Of a stretch of 64,000 nt of DNA, positions 13,992 through 22,996 are shown in pieces. The notes beneath the pieces were generated by a model that saw only the letters and a list, made by a program, of their open reading frames with translations, did no database searches and was not told the origin of the DNA. Position numbers and translations under genes: made by a program. How positions within the stretch are numbered: position 1 is the first letter of the stretch; every line of letters starts with the position of its first letter. This DNA is from Bacteroides xylanisolvens XB1A. Its GTDB lineage: Bacteria > Bacteroidota > Bacteroidia > Bacteroidales > Bacteroidaceae. The stretch covers positions 5,127,383 to 5,191,382 of the forward strand of contig NC_021017.1 of the NCBI RefSeq assembly GCF_000210075.1. The letters are read 5' to 3'.

Positions 13992-16073
13992 ATGAGAAAA
14001 ATAATTTCTTTCCTGCTTTTAAGCTTTGTTGTATATGCATTGCAAGCGCAGATCAAGGATCCGGTAAAGTTTAAAACAGAGCTGACAACTCTCTCCGATA
14101 CGGAGGCAGAAGTGGTGTTTACAGCTACCATTGATAAAGGTTGGCATGTTTATTCTACCGACCTGGGAGATGGCGGTCCTATTTCTGCAACATTTAATGT
14201 TGATAATAAATCAGGTGTCGAACTTGTCGGTAAACTGAAGCCTGTGGGCAAAGAAGTAGCTACTTTCGATAAATTGTTCGAAATGAAGGTACGTTATTTC
14301 GAGAATACAGCAAAGTTTGTACAGAAAGTGAAATTTACGGGTGGAGCTTACGCGATAGAAGGTTATCTGGAATACGGAGCTTGTGATGACGAGAGCTGCC
14401 TGCCCCCTACTCAAGTGCCATTCAAGTTTTCGGGAGTAGCGAAAGCCGGAAATGCTGCCGCAACGAAAACAGAACAACCGAAAGCAGAACAACCGGAACA
14501 AAAAGTAGTGGATAAGGCAGATAAGAAAGAAGGGGCAACTCCTGTTGCTTCGAAAGATTCATCTGCTATGATGGAATTGGTTCCTGCAACTACAACGGAG
14601 GCTATTACGGATATTCAGCCGGCTGTTACCTCCAGTGAACTTTGGAAACCCGTTATCAGTGATCTGCAAGCATTAGGCGAAGAGCACGGTCAGGAGGATA
14701 TGTCTTGGATATATATATTCATTACAGGTTTTCTTGGAGGATTATTGGCCTTGTTCACTCCTTGTGTATGGCCGATTATTCCGATGACAGTCAGCTTTTT
14801 TCTGAAGCGTAGTAAAGATAAAAAGAAAGGAATTCGTGATGCGTGGACGTATGGGGCATCTATCGTAGTGATTTATGTGGCATTAGGTTTGGCTATTACG
14901 TTAATTTTCGGTGCCAGTGCATTAAACGCTTTATCTACCAATGCTATTTTCAATATTCTCTTCTTCCTGATGCTGGTGATTTTTGCGGCTTCATTCTTTG
15001 GAGCGTTTGAAATCAGACTACCCTCGAAATGGGGAAACGCAGTAGATAGCAAAGCGGAATCTACGACCGGATTACTAAGTATTTTCCTGATGGCTTTTAC
15101 GCTTTCATTGGTATCTTTCTCTTGTACAGGTCCGATTATCGGATTTCTGCTGGTACAGGTATCTACCACAGGAAGTGTGGTTGCTCCGGCAATCGGTATG
15201 TTGGGATTTGCCATTGCTTTGGCATTGCCGTTTACACTTTTTGCCCTGTTCCCGTCTTGGCTGAAATCTATGCCGAAGTCCGGTGGATGGATGAATGTAA
15301 TCAAAGTAACGCTGGGTTTCCTCGAATTGGCGTTTGCGCTTAAATTCTTGTCGGTAGCTGACTTGGCTTATGGTTGGAGACTGCTTGACCGTGAAACATT
15401 CCTGGCTCTGTGGATTGTAATCTTTGCTTTGCTTGGATTCTATCTGTTGGGTAAGATCAAATTTCCGCATGATGACGATGATAATAAGGTGGGAGTCACC
15501 CGCTTCTTTATGGCATTAATCTCTTTAGCGTTTGCCGTATATATGGTTCCTGGTTTGTGGGGAGCACCATTGAAGGCTGTATCTGCATTTGCTCCGCCTA
15601 TGCAGACGCAAGACTTCAATTTGTATAAGAACGAGGTACATGCGAAATTCGATGATTATGATTTAGGCATGGAATATGCCCGTCTGAACGGAAAACCCGT
15701 TATGCTCGACTTTACCGGATATGGTTGCGTAAACTGTCGTAAGATGGAAGCAGCGGTGTGGACTGATCCGAAAGTGAGTGATTTGATTAATAACGATTAT
15801 GTACTGATTACTCTCTACGTGGATAATAAGACTCCGTTGACCGAGCCCGTAAAGATAATCGAGAACGGTACAGAACGTACTTTGCGTACTGTCGGCGATA
15901 AATGGAGTTATCTGCAACGTGTGAAATTCGGAGCCAACGCCCAGCCTTTCTATGTATTGTTGGACAATCAGGGCAAACCGTTGAATAAGTCGTATGCTTA
16001 TAACGAAGATATTCCTAAGTATATCGAATTCTTGCAGACCGGATTGGAGAATTATAAGAAAGGGAAAAATTAA
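13992..16073 (+). CDS. dsbD: Thiol:disulfide interchange protein DsbD
   Basis: A 693-residue membrane protein that carries electrons from cytosolic thioredoxin to periplasmic thiol proteins. Order: signal peptide (about 1-20), periplasmic DsbD-alpha-like domain (about 22-150, Cys pair in GACDDESCLPP), a low-complexity Lys/Glu/Pro linker (155-180), an eight-helix transmembrane domain (about 240-520, redox Cys in TPCVWPIIPM and SFSCTGPIIG) and a C-terminal thioredoxin domain with CVNC. All six expected Cys are present. The two thioredoxins encoded at 57574-58355 are plausible partners. Confidence 0.95.
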   Translation: MRKIISFLLLSFVVYALQAQIKDPVKFKTELTTLSDTEAEVVFTATIDKGWHVYSTDLGDGGPISATFNVDNKSGVELVGKLKPVGKEVATFDKLFEMKVRYFENTAKFVQKVKFTGGAYAIEGYLEYGACDDESCLPPTQVPFKFSGVAKAGNAAATKTEQPKAEQPEQKVVDKADKKEGATPVASKDSSAMMELVPATTTEAITDIQPAVTSSELWKPVISDLQALGEEHGQEDMSWIYIFITGFLGGLLALFTPCVWPIIPMTVSFFLKRSKDKKKGIRDAWTYGASIVVIYVALGLAITLIFGASALNALSTNAIFNILFFLMLVIFAASFFGAFEIRLPSKWGNAVDSKAESTTGLLSIFLMAFTLSLVSFSCTGPIIGFLLVQVSTTGSVVAPAIGMLGFAIALALPFTLFALFPSWLKSMPKSGGWMNVIKVTLGFLELAFALKFLSVADLAYGWRLLDRETFLALWIVIFALLGFYLLGKIKFPHDDDDNKVGVTRFFMALISLAFAVYMVPGLWGAPLKAVSAFAPPMQTQDFNLYKNEVHAKFDDYDLGMEYARLNGKPVMLDFTGYGCVNCRKMEAAVWTDPKVSDLINNDYVLITLYVDNKTPLTEPVKIIENGTERTLRTVGDKWSYLQRVKFGANAQPFYVLLDNQGKPLNKSYAYNEDIPKYIEFLQTGLENYKKGKN

Positions 16074-16113
16074 AAATCTTCGATAAGGCACTGTCTTGAA
16101 TGATAAATGAAAT

Positions 16114-16152
16114 AAAAGCGGTCTCATCTTTTCGGTGAGATCGCTTTTATTT
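16114..16152 (+). terminator. Terminator after dsbD
   Basis: AAAAGCGGTCTCA pairs with TGAGATCGCTTTT (one mismatch) around a short TTCGG-containing loop and is followed by a run of Ts. It lies about 40 bases past the dsbD stop. Confidence 0.9.
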
Positions 16153-16195
16153 TTTTATTTCAGAAAAAATACATACGTTTGTAACATCATAACAA

Positions 16196-16203
16196 TACCT
16201 TTG
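16196..16203 (+). promoter_or_regulatory. -7 box of the ECF sigma gene
   Basis: TAccTTTG matches TAnnTTTG, 20 bases before the ATG at 16224. It overlaps the GTG at 16203, ruling that out as a start. Confidence 0.6.
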
Positions 16204-16223
16204 TGCCCAAAAATAAAGAAAAT

Positions 16224-16826
16224 ATGTACGCAACAGACACTCTTGTAAATGAACGGGAATTGGTTCTCCGTCTGATAGACGGAGATGAAGAGGCCTTTTG
16301 CGAACTTTATGCCGCTTACAAGAATCGTTTGCTCTACTTCGCCCTGAAGTTCGTCAAGTCGCGTGAATTTGCTGAAGATATTTTTCAGGATGCATTTACG
16401 GTAGTCTGGCAAACTCGTCGTTTCATCAATCCCGAAGCCTCTTTTTCTTCCTACCTTTATACCATCGTACGTAATCGTATTCTGAATCAGTTGCGTGACA
16501 TGGCTAATGAAGATCAGCTGAAAGAACAGATTCTTTCTCAAGCGATCGATTCAACTAACGAAACCAATAACCATATTTTGCTCAATGATTTGAAAGAGAT
16601 TGTTGCCCGTGCATTGGAACAATTGACACCCCGCCAACGGGAAGTGTTCAAAATGAGCCGTGAGTTACAGATGTCTCATAAAGAAATAGCCGAAGCGTTG
16701 GGTGTCTCTGTTCATACGGTGCAGGAACATATTTCTGTTTCTCTGAAAGTGATTCGTTCTTATCTGACTAAATATTCAAGTACATCAGCTGATATACTTT
16801 TGATTCTATTTTGTTTAAACTTATAA
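16224..16826 (+). CDS. ECF-type RNA polymerase sigma-70 factor
   Basis: A 200-residue extracytoplasmic-function sigma factor of the Bacteroidetes FecI-like type. Sigma region 2 spans about 22-90 (with DIFQDAFTVVWQ, -10 recognition) and region 4 about 130-185 (LTPRQREVF, then LGVSVHTVQEHI as the helix-turn-helix reading the -35). The next gene is its FecR anti-sigma partner, then a SusC with an STN domain, the standard three-part trans-envelope switch. Its expected target is the promoter before the SusC gene. Confidence 0.92.
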   Translation: MYATDTLVNERELVLRLIDGDEEAFCELYAAYKNRLLYFALKFVKSREFAEDIFQDAFTVVWQTRRFINPEASFSSYLYTIVRNRILNQLRDMANEDQLKEQILSQAIDSTNETNNHILLNDLKEIVARALEQLTPRQREVFKMSRELQMSHKEIAEALGVSVHTVQEHISVSLKVIRSYLTKYSSTSADILLILFCLNL

Positions 16827-16855
16827 TAAATGTTAATCACACCCTAGCTCTTTCT

Positions 16856-16863
16856 TACTTTTG
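16856..16863 (+). promoter_or_regulatory. -7 box before the anti-sigma gene
   Basis: TActTTTG matches TAnnTTTG, 50 bases before the FecR-like start, so the anti-sigma may be made independently of the sigma gene. Confidence 0.45.
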
Positions 16864-16912
16864 TGTATTACTTATACAAAGGGAAGGAAATTAATATCCT
16901 TATTTTGAATGT

Positions 16913-17902
16913 ATGATGAAAGATACTAAAACAGAAAAAGATAAATTGCATCGTTACCTGGATGACCTTTATACCCGGGAAGAGGCTTCGCAACTTTTGC
17001 AAAGCATAAAAGAGGCAGAAAACCAAGATTTATTGGATGAACTGGCAGCAGAGGTTTGGGAAGAATCCGGGAACTTGCAACCTGCTACTGATTTGGAACG
17101 GGAAAAATATAAGAGAGAGGCACGTCAGTTATTGAAACGTATTGAACACAAAAAACGTACCTGGTTCCGTCGGGCATCTGTGGTGGCGGTTAGTACGGCG
17201 GCTGTCATAGCCATTATAATAGGGAGTGTCAACTTTTTCCGGTATATGAATGAGCAGCAGGTCACGCTTGCCGAAGTCACTACTTCTTTTGGTGAAAAAA
17301 GGCAAGTGACTTTGCCGGATGGAACTCTTTTGGTATTGAATTCTTGTTCTCAAGTGCGTTATCCGGAACGTTTTGTGGGAGATAGCCGTGAAATAGAACT
17401 TGAAGGTGAGGGATATTTCCGTGTTGCCCGTAATGAAAAGATGCCATTTATTGTAAAGACGAAGCGGCTGGATGTTCGGGTATTGGGTACTCGTTTTGAT
17501 GTCAAGTCCTATTCAACGGATGAGATTGTATCTGTGAGTGTGGAGAGTGGTAAAGTACAGGTTGATTTACCGGAAGCGATGATGAGGCTGACTGCCAAAG
17601 AGCAAGTGCTTATCAATACGGTTTCCGGTGAATATAGCAAGAAAACAGAAGACAGGGGAGTGGCTGTCTGGATGAAAGGAGGTTTACGTTTCTACAGTAC
17701 ACCGATTCGGGATGTGGCAAAAGAACTGGAGCGTGTATATAATTGCCGGATTACTTTTGCTCCCGGTCAGGATTTCAACAACTTGATTACCGGTGAGCAC
17801 GATAATAAGAGTCTGGAGGCCGTACTTAAATCCATCGAATTTATCAGTGGTGATATCAAATATAAGAAAGAAGGTATTAATGTCCTTCTTTATAAAGAAT
17901 GA
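16913..17902 (+). CDS. FecR-family anti-sigma factor
   Basis: A 329-residue inner-membrane anti-sigma regulator. It has a cytosolic sigma-binding segment (about 1-80), one membrane helix (about 88-108, VVAVSTAAVIAIIIGSV), a periplasmic FecR domain (about 118-215, with TLPDGTLLVLNS and GEGYFRV) and a C-terminal DUF4974 domain (about 255-325, RFYSTPIRDVAKELERVY). The periplasmic part would contact the STN domain of the downstream SusC; substrate binding then frees the sigma factor. ATG at 16916 is an equally good start. Confidence 0.92.
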   Translation: MMKDTKTEKDKLHRYLDDLYTREEASQLLQSIKEAENQDLLDELAAEVWEESGNLQPATDLEREKYKREARQLLKRIEHKKRTWFRRASVVAVSTAAVIAIIIGSVNFFRYMNEQQVTLAEVTTSFGEKRQVTLPDGTLLVLNSCSQVRYPERFVGDSREIELEGEGYFRVARNEKMPFIVKTKRLDVRVLGTRFDVKSYSTDEIVSVSVESGKVQVDLPEAMMRLTAKEQVLINTVSGEYSKKTEDRGVAVWMKGGLRFYSTPIRDVAKELERVYNCRITFAPGQDFNNLITGEHDNKSLEAVLKSIEFISGDIKYKKEGINVLLYKE

Positions 17903-18110
17903 GATGAAGAAAAGATAATGTTCAACCTTTAAAAGAATAATAGATGAAAACAGCCCCTTCATGAACCTCCCTAAAATGATAGAAGCACTCCAAAGGAATG
18001 CCCCTATCCGCAATCCGGACGGATATTCATAAGCTTCGACCCAAATGAATAACGTATCGCGCATTGCTCGTTTTTAATAACTTTAGTCAATTACTAAAAC
18101 GCACAAATTT
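17903..18110 (+). promoter_or_regulatory. SusC upstream region, likely ECF sigma target
   Basis: 208 bp without a gene. TAacTTTA, a near -7 box, lies about 25 bases before the SusC start, and an imperfect hairpin ATCCG/CGGAT lies near 18007-18025. By analogy with FecI/FecR loci, the ECF sigma encoded upstream probably acts here; this is inference from position. Confidence 0.4.
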
Positions 18111-21100
18111 ATGAATAATCTTCTTATTTGTAAAGGGATAAGTAAAAATAGCTGTTCGTTTTTAGCTTTTTTACTATTCACCTTCATTTTAATTGTTCCG
18201 GCTGCTGCTCAAACACTGAAAGAGCACGATATAACGCTTCGCGTGCAAAATGAGCCGGTAGAAAGTGTTTTCAATAAAATCAGCAAACAGACTAATTTTA
18301 AATTTCTCTATGACCAGGAGACAGTGAACAAAGCTCCGAGAGTTTCTTTCGACATTAAAAATGCTTCATTAAAACAGATTCTGGGCGAGATAACCACCCA
18401 GGCCAAACTTTATTTCAATAGGACCGATCATACAATTGCTGTCAGCAAACAGCCGCTTAAAAAGGAAGAAACAGCTCAACGCACACGCACTATCCAGGGA
18501 ATTGTTGCAGATGATAAAGGAGAACCGGTGATTGGTGCCAGTGTTCAGATTAAAGGAGAAGGCAGTGGTACCATTACCGATATCGACGGACGTTATTCAA
18601 TCATGAATGTACCGGAATCTGCCACACTGACTATTTCTTATATCGGCTATAAAACTGTGAATATCTCTGCAAAAGATAAGAATACGGCAAAAATCACGTT
18701 GGTGGAAGATAGTAAGATGATCGATGAAGTAGTCGTGGTAGGCTATGGTGTTCAGAGAAAAAGAGATGTTTCTACTTCTATTTCTTCCGTGAAAGCCGAA
18801 CAAATAGCAGAAGTTTCCGCTTCCGATTTTCGTCAGGCGTTGGCGGGAAAAATGCCGGGAGTACAGGTTACGCAACCTAGTGGTGATCCGGAAGGAAGCG
18901 TAAGTATCCGTGTTCGTGGTATCAGCACAGTGAATGCAGGTAGTGATCCTCTCTATATTATCGACGGTGTACCGGTGGAACGTGGATTTGCCAATCTGAA
19001 TAATAATGATGTTGAATCTGTAGAAGTTTTGAAAGATGCTTCTTCGGCAGCTATTTATGGTAGTCGTGGATCGAATGGTGTAATTATTATCACAACCAAA
19101 CAGGGGCAGTCGGAGAAAATGAAAGTGCAGTATGATGGATATTATGGTATCCAGAGTGTTTCGAAGAAACTTTCAATGATGAATGCATATCAGTTTGCCG
19201 AATTTGCAAAAGATGGGCATGACAACGCCTATCTGGATGCCAATCCCGGTGGATCACCGGACGATCCGAATGGAATGCGTCCCAACTCATGGGAACGTAT
19301 CCCCACTGAACTCTTTCCTTATCTGAATGGTGACAAAGGACTGACCGATACGGACTGGCAAGACGCTATATTCCGTACTGCTGCTACTACCAGCCACAAT
19401 GTATCTATTTCCGGCAGAGGAAAAACAGTCGGTTATTTTATTTCAGCCAACTATTATGATAAAGAAGGTATTATCATTAATTCCGATTTTAAGAAATATA
19501 GTATGCGTATGAATTTGGACGGGAAATATAAAAGGCTGAAATTCGGTCTGAATTTTTCTCCTTCTTATTCTACTTCCAACCGGGTAGATGCTTCCGGGTC
19601 TAACGGTATTGTGCAATCAGCCTTGATGATGCCTCCGGTATGGCCGGTGTATAATGCGGATGGAAGCTATAACTATCAGGGAAACGGATATTGGAGAATT
19701 GGAAATGACTATCAGCACAATGCCGTATTAAACCCGGTAGCCATGGCAAACCTCCAATCGGATGTTGTAGATCGTATGGCTATTGTGGGAAAAGTCTTTG
19801 CGGAATTGGAGTTATATAAAGGGCTTACCTATAACATTTCTTTTGGTGGTGATTATTACGGTTCACATAACGATCAATACCGTTCATCGGAGCTTCCGTT
19901 ATTAGGACAGAAATATTATGATGTGAAGTCGAATCCTACTGCATACAGTTCATCCGGTTTTTATTTCAACTGGTTGGTTGAGAATAAAATCAATTATAAT
20001 ACGACCATCAAGGATGTTCATTCTATCAATGTCGTTTTAGTGCAATCGGCTCAAAAAGAAACATATAAAGGTGATAATGTGACGGCTACCGATTTCCCGA
20101 ATGACTACATACAAACGATTTCCGGAGGTACGGTGACGAAAGGTGCATCTGATAAAACACAGTGGACAATTGCTTCTTATCTGGCACGTGTACAGTATAG
20201 CTATAAAGGTAAGTATATGGCTTCAGCAGCCATTCGTGCAGACGGTTCTTCCCGTTTTGGAAAAAACAACCGTTGGGGATATTTTCCTTCTGCTTCTTTT
20301 GCATGGAGAATAAGTGGAGAAGACTTTTTCACGAAAGCAAAATTCCTGTCATTTGTTGATGACTTGAAACTTAGAGCCAGTTATGGGGTTACCGGTAATT
20401 TCCAGATTGGTAATTATGACCACCTGTCTCTGATGGCTTCCGATAATTATATACTCGGTACAGGCAATGGGCAGTTGGTGAATGGATATAAACCTAGTAC
20501 CATAAAGAATGAGGATTTGAGTTGGGAAAAGAATGCGATGGTGAATGTGGGTCTTGATTTACAAATGTTCAAAGGATTGCTGGGACTGACTGTGGATTAT
20601 TATAATACCAACACTTCTAATATGTTGTTGAACGTACCTGTTCCTCATCTGACCGGATATAGCACTGCATTGATGAATATCGGTAAAGTAAACAACAGGG
20701 GATGGGAAATAGCATTGACCTCGCAGAAGAATATAACGAAAGATTTCGGTTATTCATTCAATGCCAATTATGCTACGAATACAAACGAAGTAAAGGCACT
20801 CGGTCCGGGTAATGCTCCTATCATATCTACCGGTAGCGTAGATCATGCGTATTACATAACGAAAGTTGGTGAACCTATCGGCTGTTATTATCTGTTGGTG
20901 CAGGATGGTATTTTCTCCAATGAAGAAGAATTAAAGAAATATCCTCATTTCAGCAATACCAAGCCCGGAGATTTCCGGTTTGTGGATGTAGATGGAGACG
21001 GTGTGATGGACTTGGATAAAGACCGTACGATAGTAGGTAACTATATGCCTGATTTTACCTATGGATTCGGGGGAAAAGTGTGGTTTAAGGGATTTGATCT

Positions 21101-21554
21101 AGATTTCAATTTCCAGGGAGTGTATGGTAATGAGATTCTGAACTTGAATCGCCGTTACATTGATAATCTGGAAGGCAATACCAATGGCACTACCATCGCC
21201 TTGAATCGTTGGAAGAGTCCGGAAGATCCGGGAAACGGTCAGGTGAATCGTGCCAATCGTAAATCAAAAGGTTATAATGGACGTACGTCAACCTGGCATT
21301 TGGAAGATGGCTCTTATCTGCGGTTGCAGAATGTGACACTGGGATATACTCTGCCGAAGAATCTGACCCAGCGCTTTTTTGTAGAAAAGTTGAGAGTATA
21401 CGTTTCCGGACAAAATCTCTGGACTTCAACTAATTATAGCGGATACAATCCGGAAGTGAATGCCCGGCCGTCTAATTCTCTTTCACCGGGTGAGGACTAT
21501 GGTACTTATCCATTGGCTAAAACATTCTTATTCGGATTGAATATAACTCTTTAA
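18111..21554 (+). CDS. SusC/RagA-like TonB-dependent transporter with STN signalling domain
   Basis: A 1147-residue outer-membrane transporter. After a signal peptide (to about 34) comes an STN domain (about 38-110), which is the part that talks to FecR anti-sigma proteins. Then a carboxypeptidase-regulatory-like domain (about 125-200), the TonB-box region VVVGYG, a plug (about 220-335, with the SusC signature IRVRGISTVNAGSDPLYIIDG in part) and the beta-barrel ending in FLFGLNITL. It pairs with the SusD 23 bp downstream to form a lidded importer. The STN domain marks this system as controlled by its neighbouring sigma/anti-sigma pair. Confidence 0.95.
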   Translation: MNNLLICKGISKNSCSFLAFLLFTFILIVPAAAQTLKEHDITLRVQNEPVESVFNKISKQTNFKFLYDQETVNKAPRVSFDIKNASLKQILGEITTQAKLYFNRTDHTIAVSKQPLKKEETAQRTRTIQGIVADDKGEPVIGASVQIKGEGSGTITDIDGRYSIMNVPESATLTISYIGYKTVNISAKDKNTAKITLVEDSKMIDEVVVVGYGVQRKRDVSTSISSVKAEQIAEVSASDFRQALAGKMPGVQVTQPSGDPEGSVSIRVRGISTVNAGSDPLYIIDGVPVERGFANLNNNDVESVEVLKDASSAAIYGSRGSNGVIIITTKQGQSEKMKVQYDGYYGIQSVSKKLSMMNAYQFAEFAKDGHDNAYLDANPGGSPDDPNGMRPNSWERIPTELFPYLNGDKGLTDTDWQDAIFRTAATTSHNVSISGRGKTVGYFISANYYDKEGIIINSDFKKYSMRMNLDGKYKRLKFGLNFSPSYSTSNRVDASGSNGIVQSALMMPPVWPVYNADGSYNYQGNGYWRIGNDYQHNAVLNPVAMANLQSDVVDRMAIVGKVFAELELYKGLTYNISFGGDYYGSHNDQYRSSELPLLGQKYYDVKSNPTAYSSSGFYFNWLVENKINYNTTIKDVHSINVVLVQSAQKETYKGDNVTATDFPNDYIQTISGGTVTKGASDKTQWTIASYLARVQYSYKGKYMASAAIRADGSSRFGKNNRWGYFPSASFAWRISGEDFFTKAKFLSFVDDLKLRASYGVTGNFQIGNYDHLSLMASDNYILGTGNGQLVNGYKPSTIKNEDLSWEKNAMVNVGLDLQMFKGLLGLTVDYYNTNTSNMLLNVPVPHLTGYSTALMNIGKVNNRGWEIALTSQKNITKDFGYSFNANYATNTNEVKALGPGNAPIISTGSVDHAYYITKVGEPIGCYYLLVQDGIFSNEEELKKYPHFSNTKPGDFRFVDVDGDGVMDLDKDRTIVGNYMPDFTYGFGGKVWFKGFDLDFNFQGVYGNEILNLNRRYIDNLEGNTNGTTIALNRWKSPEDPGNGQVNRANRKSKGYNGRTSTWHLEDGSYLRLQNVTLGYTLPKNLTQRFFVEKLRVYVSGQNLWTSTNYSGYNPEVNARPSNSLSPGEDYGTYPLAKTFLFGLNITL

Positions 21555-21577
21555 TCATCCTTTAAAATACACGTTGT

Positions 21578-22969
21578 ATGAAAAAATATAAACTAATACT
21601 ATTCTTGTCAACTGCTTTTCTATCAGTTGCCTGTACAGATAGTTTCTTCGATTTGGAACCAAGTAGCAGTGTGCCTACCGATAAGGTATATAAGACAGCA
21701 GACGATTTTAATGTAGCTGTGATGGGATGTTACTCTAAATTGCAGACACAGGTTTCCTATTTTACGGAGTGTTGCGAATATCGGAGTGATAATTTGACAT
21801 TGAGCGCACCTACTGCCGGAACGCAGGACCGTTATGATATCGATCAGTTTGCAGATAAAGCTTCTAATGGAATCCTGGAAAATGCTTGGGCGAATTTTAA
21901 TAATGGAGTGTATCGTTGTAATCTTATATTAGATAGGATTGATGAAGCCAACTTTGACGCTACTCTGAAAAAACAATATAAAGGAGAAGCCCTTTTCATT
22001 CGTGCACTTACTTATTTTAATATGTACCGTCTGTGGGGAGGAATACCGATGACTAATAAGGTGGTAACAGTGGCCGAAGCTCTGAAAATCGGACGTAGTT
22101 CAGACCAGCAGGTTTATGATTTCCTTGTCGGTGATTTGAATCAGGTTATTAATGAAAGTATGTTGCCGTCTTCTTATGCAAGTGCCGATATGGGACGAGT
22201 GACTTCCGGTGCTGCAATGGCACTGCTCGGCAAGATTTACCTCACTTTCCATAAATGGACGGAAGCTCGAAATGTGTTATCTCAATTGATAGGTAAGTAT
22301 TCTCTGATGACTACTCCGGACCGGGTTTTTGATGTAAATAATAAAATGAATGATGAGATCATTTTTGCTGTTCGCTTTAATAAGGATGTGGAAGGAGAAG
22401 GGCATGGATACTGGTTCTCTATTATTAACCTGACCGACGATACCAATCAGACAAAAGCGCTGAAAGAATGTTATAAAGACGGGGATAAGCGGAAAGATTT
22501 GATTACTTATGTAAAGGTGGAAGATAAGGTCTGTGTCATGAATAAATTTAAAGATATCAAGAGTGCGACTTATAACACTGTTGGTAATGACCAGATTATT
22601 CTCCGTTATGCCGATGTATTGTTGATGTACGCAGAAGCTTTGAATGAAATAAGCTATAGTAATTTGCAGAATTCAGAAGCCTTGGTTGCTTTGAATGCCG
22701 TACATACCCGTGCCGGATTGTCTCCGATTTTGATTACAGAGTTACCCGACCAGGATAGTTTCCGTAATGCGATTATGCTGGAACGTCAACAGGAATTTCC
22801 TTATGAGGGACAGCGTTGGTTCGATTTGGTACGTATGGGAGGTGCTAAGGAAGCCATGAAAGCGGAAGGACATATTATTCAGGATTACCAATTCCTGTAT
22901 CCTATTCCCAAAACGGAATTGGAAAGAATAAACAACACAGAATTGTTGTGGCAGAATACGGGATATTAA
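21578..22969 (+). CDS. SusD/RagB-family nutrient-binding lipoprotein
   Basis: A 463-residue surface lipoprotein (lipobox LSVAC, then TDSFFDLEPSSS). SusD/RagB features are GEALFIRALTYFNMYRLWGGIP at about residues 138-160, a tetratricopeptide-like helical core, and the C-terminal ILRYADVLLMYAEALNE and FPYEGQRWFDLVRMG. It is the lid of the SusC partner upstream and determines which substrate is captured. Shorter than many SusD proteins (500-550), with fewer loops in the binding face. Confidence 0.94.
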   Translation: MKKYKLILFLSTAFLSVACTDSFFDLEPSSSVPTDKVYKTADDFNVAVMGCYSKLQTQVSYFTECCEYRSDNLTLSAPTAGTQDRYDIDQFADKASNGILENAWANFNNGVYRCNLILDRIDEANFDATLKKQYKGEALFIRALTYFNMYRLWGGIPMTNKVVTVAEALKIGRSSDQQVYDFLVGDLNQVINESMLPSSYASADMGRVTSGAAMALLGKIYLTFHKWTEARNVLSQLIGKYSLMTTPDRVFDVNNKMNDEIIFAVRFNKDVEGEGHGYWFSIINLTDDTNQTKALKECYKDGDKRKDLITYVKVEDKVCVMNKFKDIKSATYNTVGNDQIILRYADVLLMYAEALNEISYSNLQNSEALVALNAVHTRAGLSPILITELPDQDSFRNAIMLERQQEFPYEGQRWFDLVRMGGAKEAMKAEGHIIQDYQFLYPIPKTELERINNTELLWQNTGY

Positions 22970-22996
22970 TAGGGTTAAACTAAAAGAATTCAGACA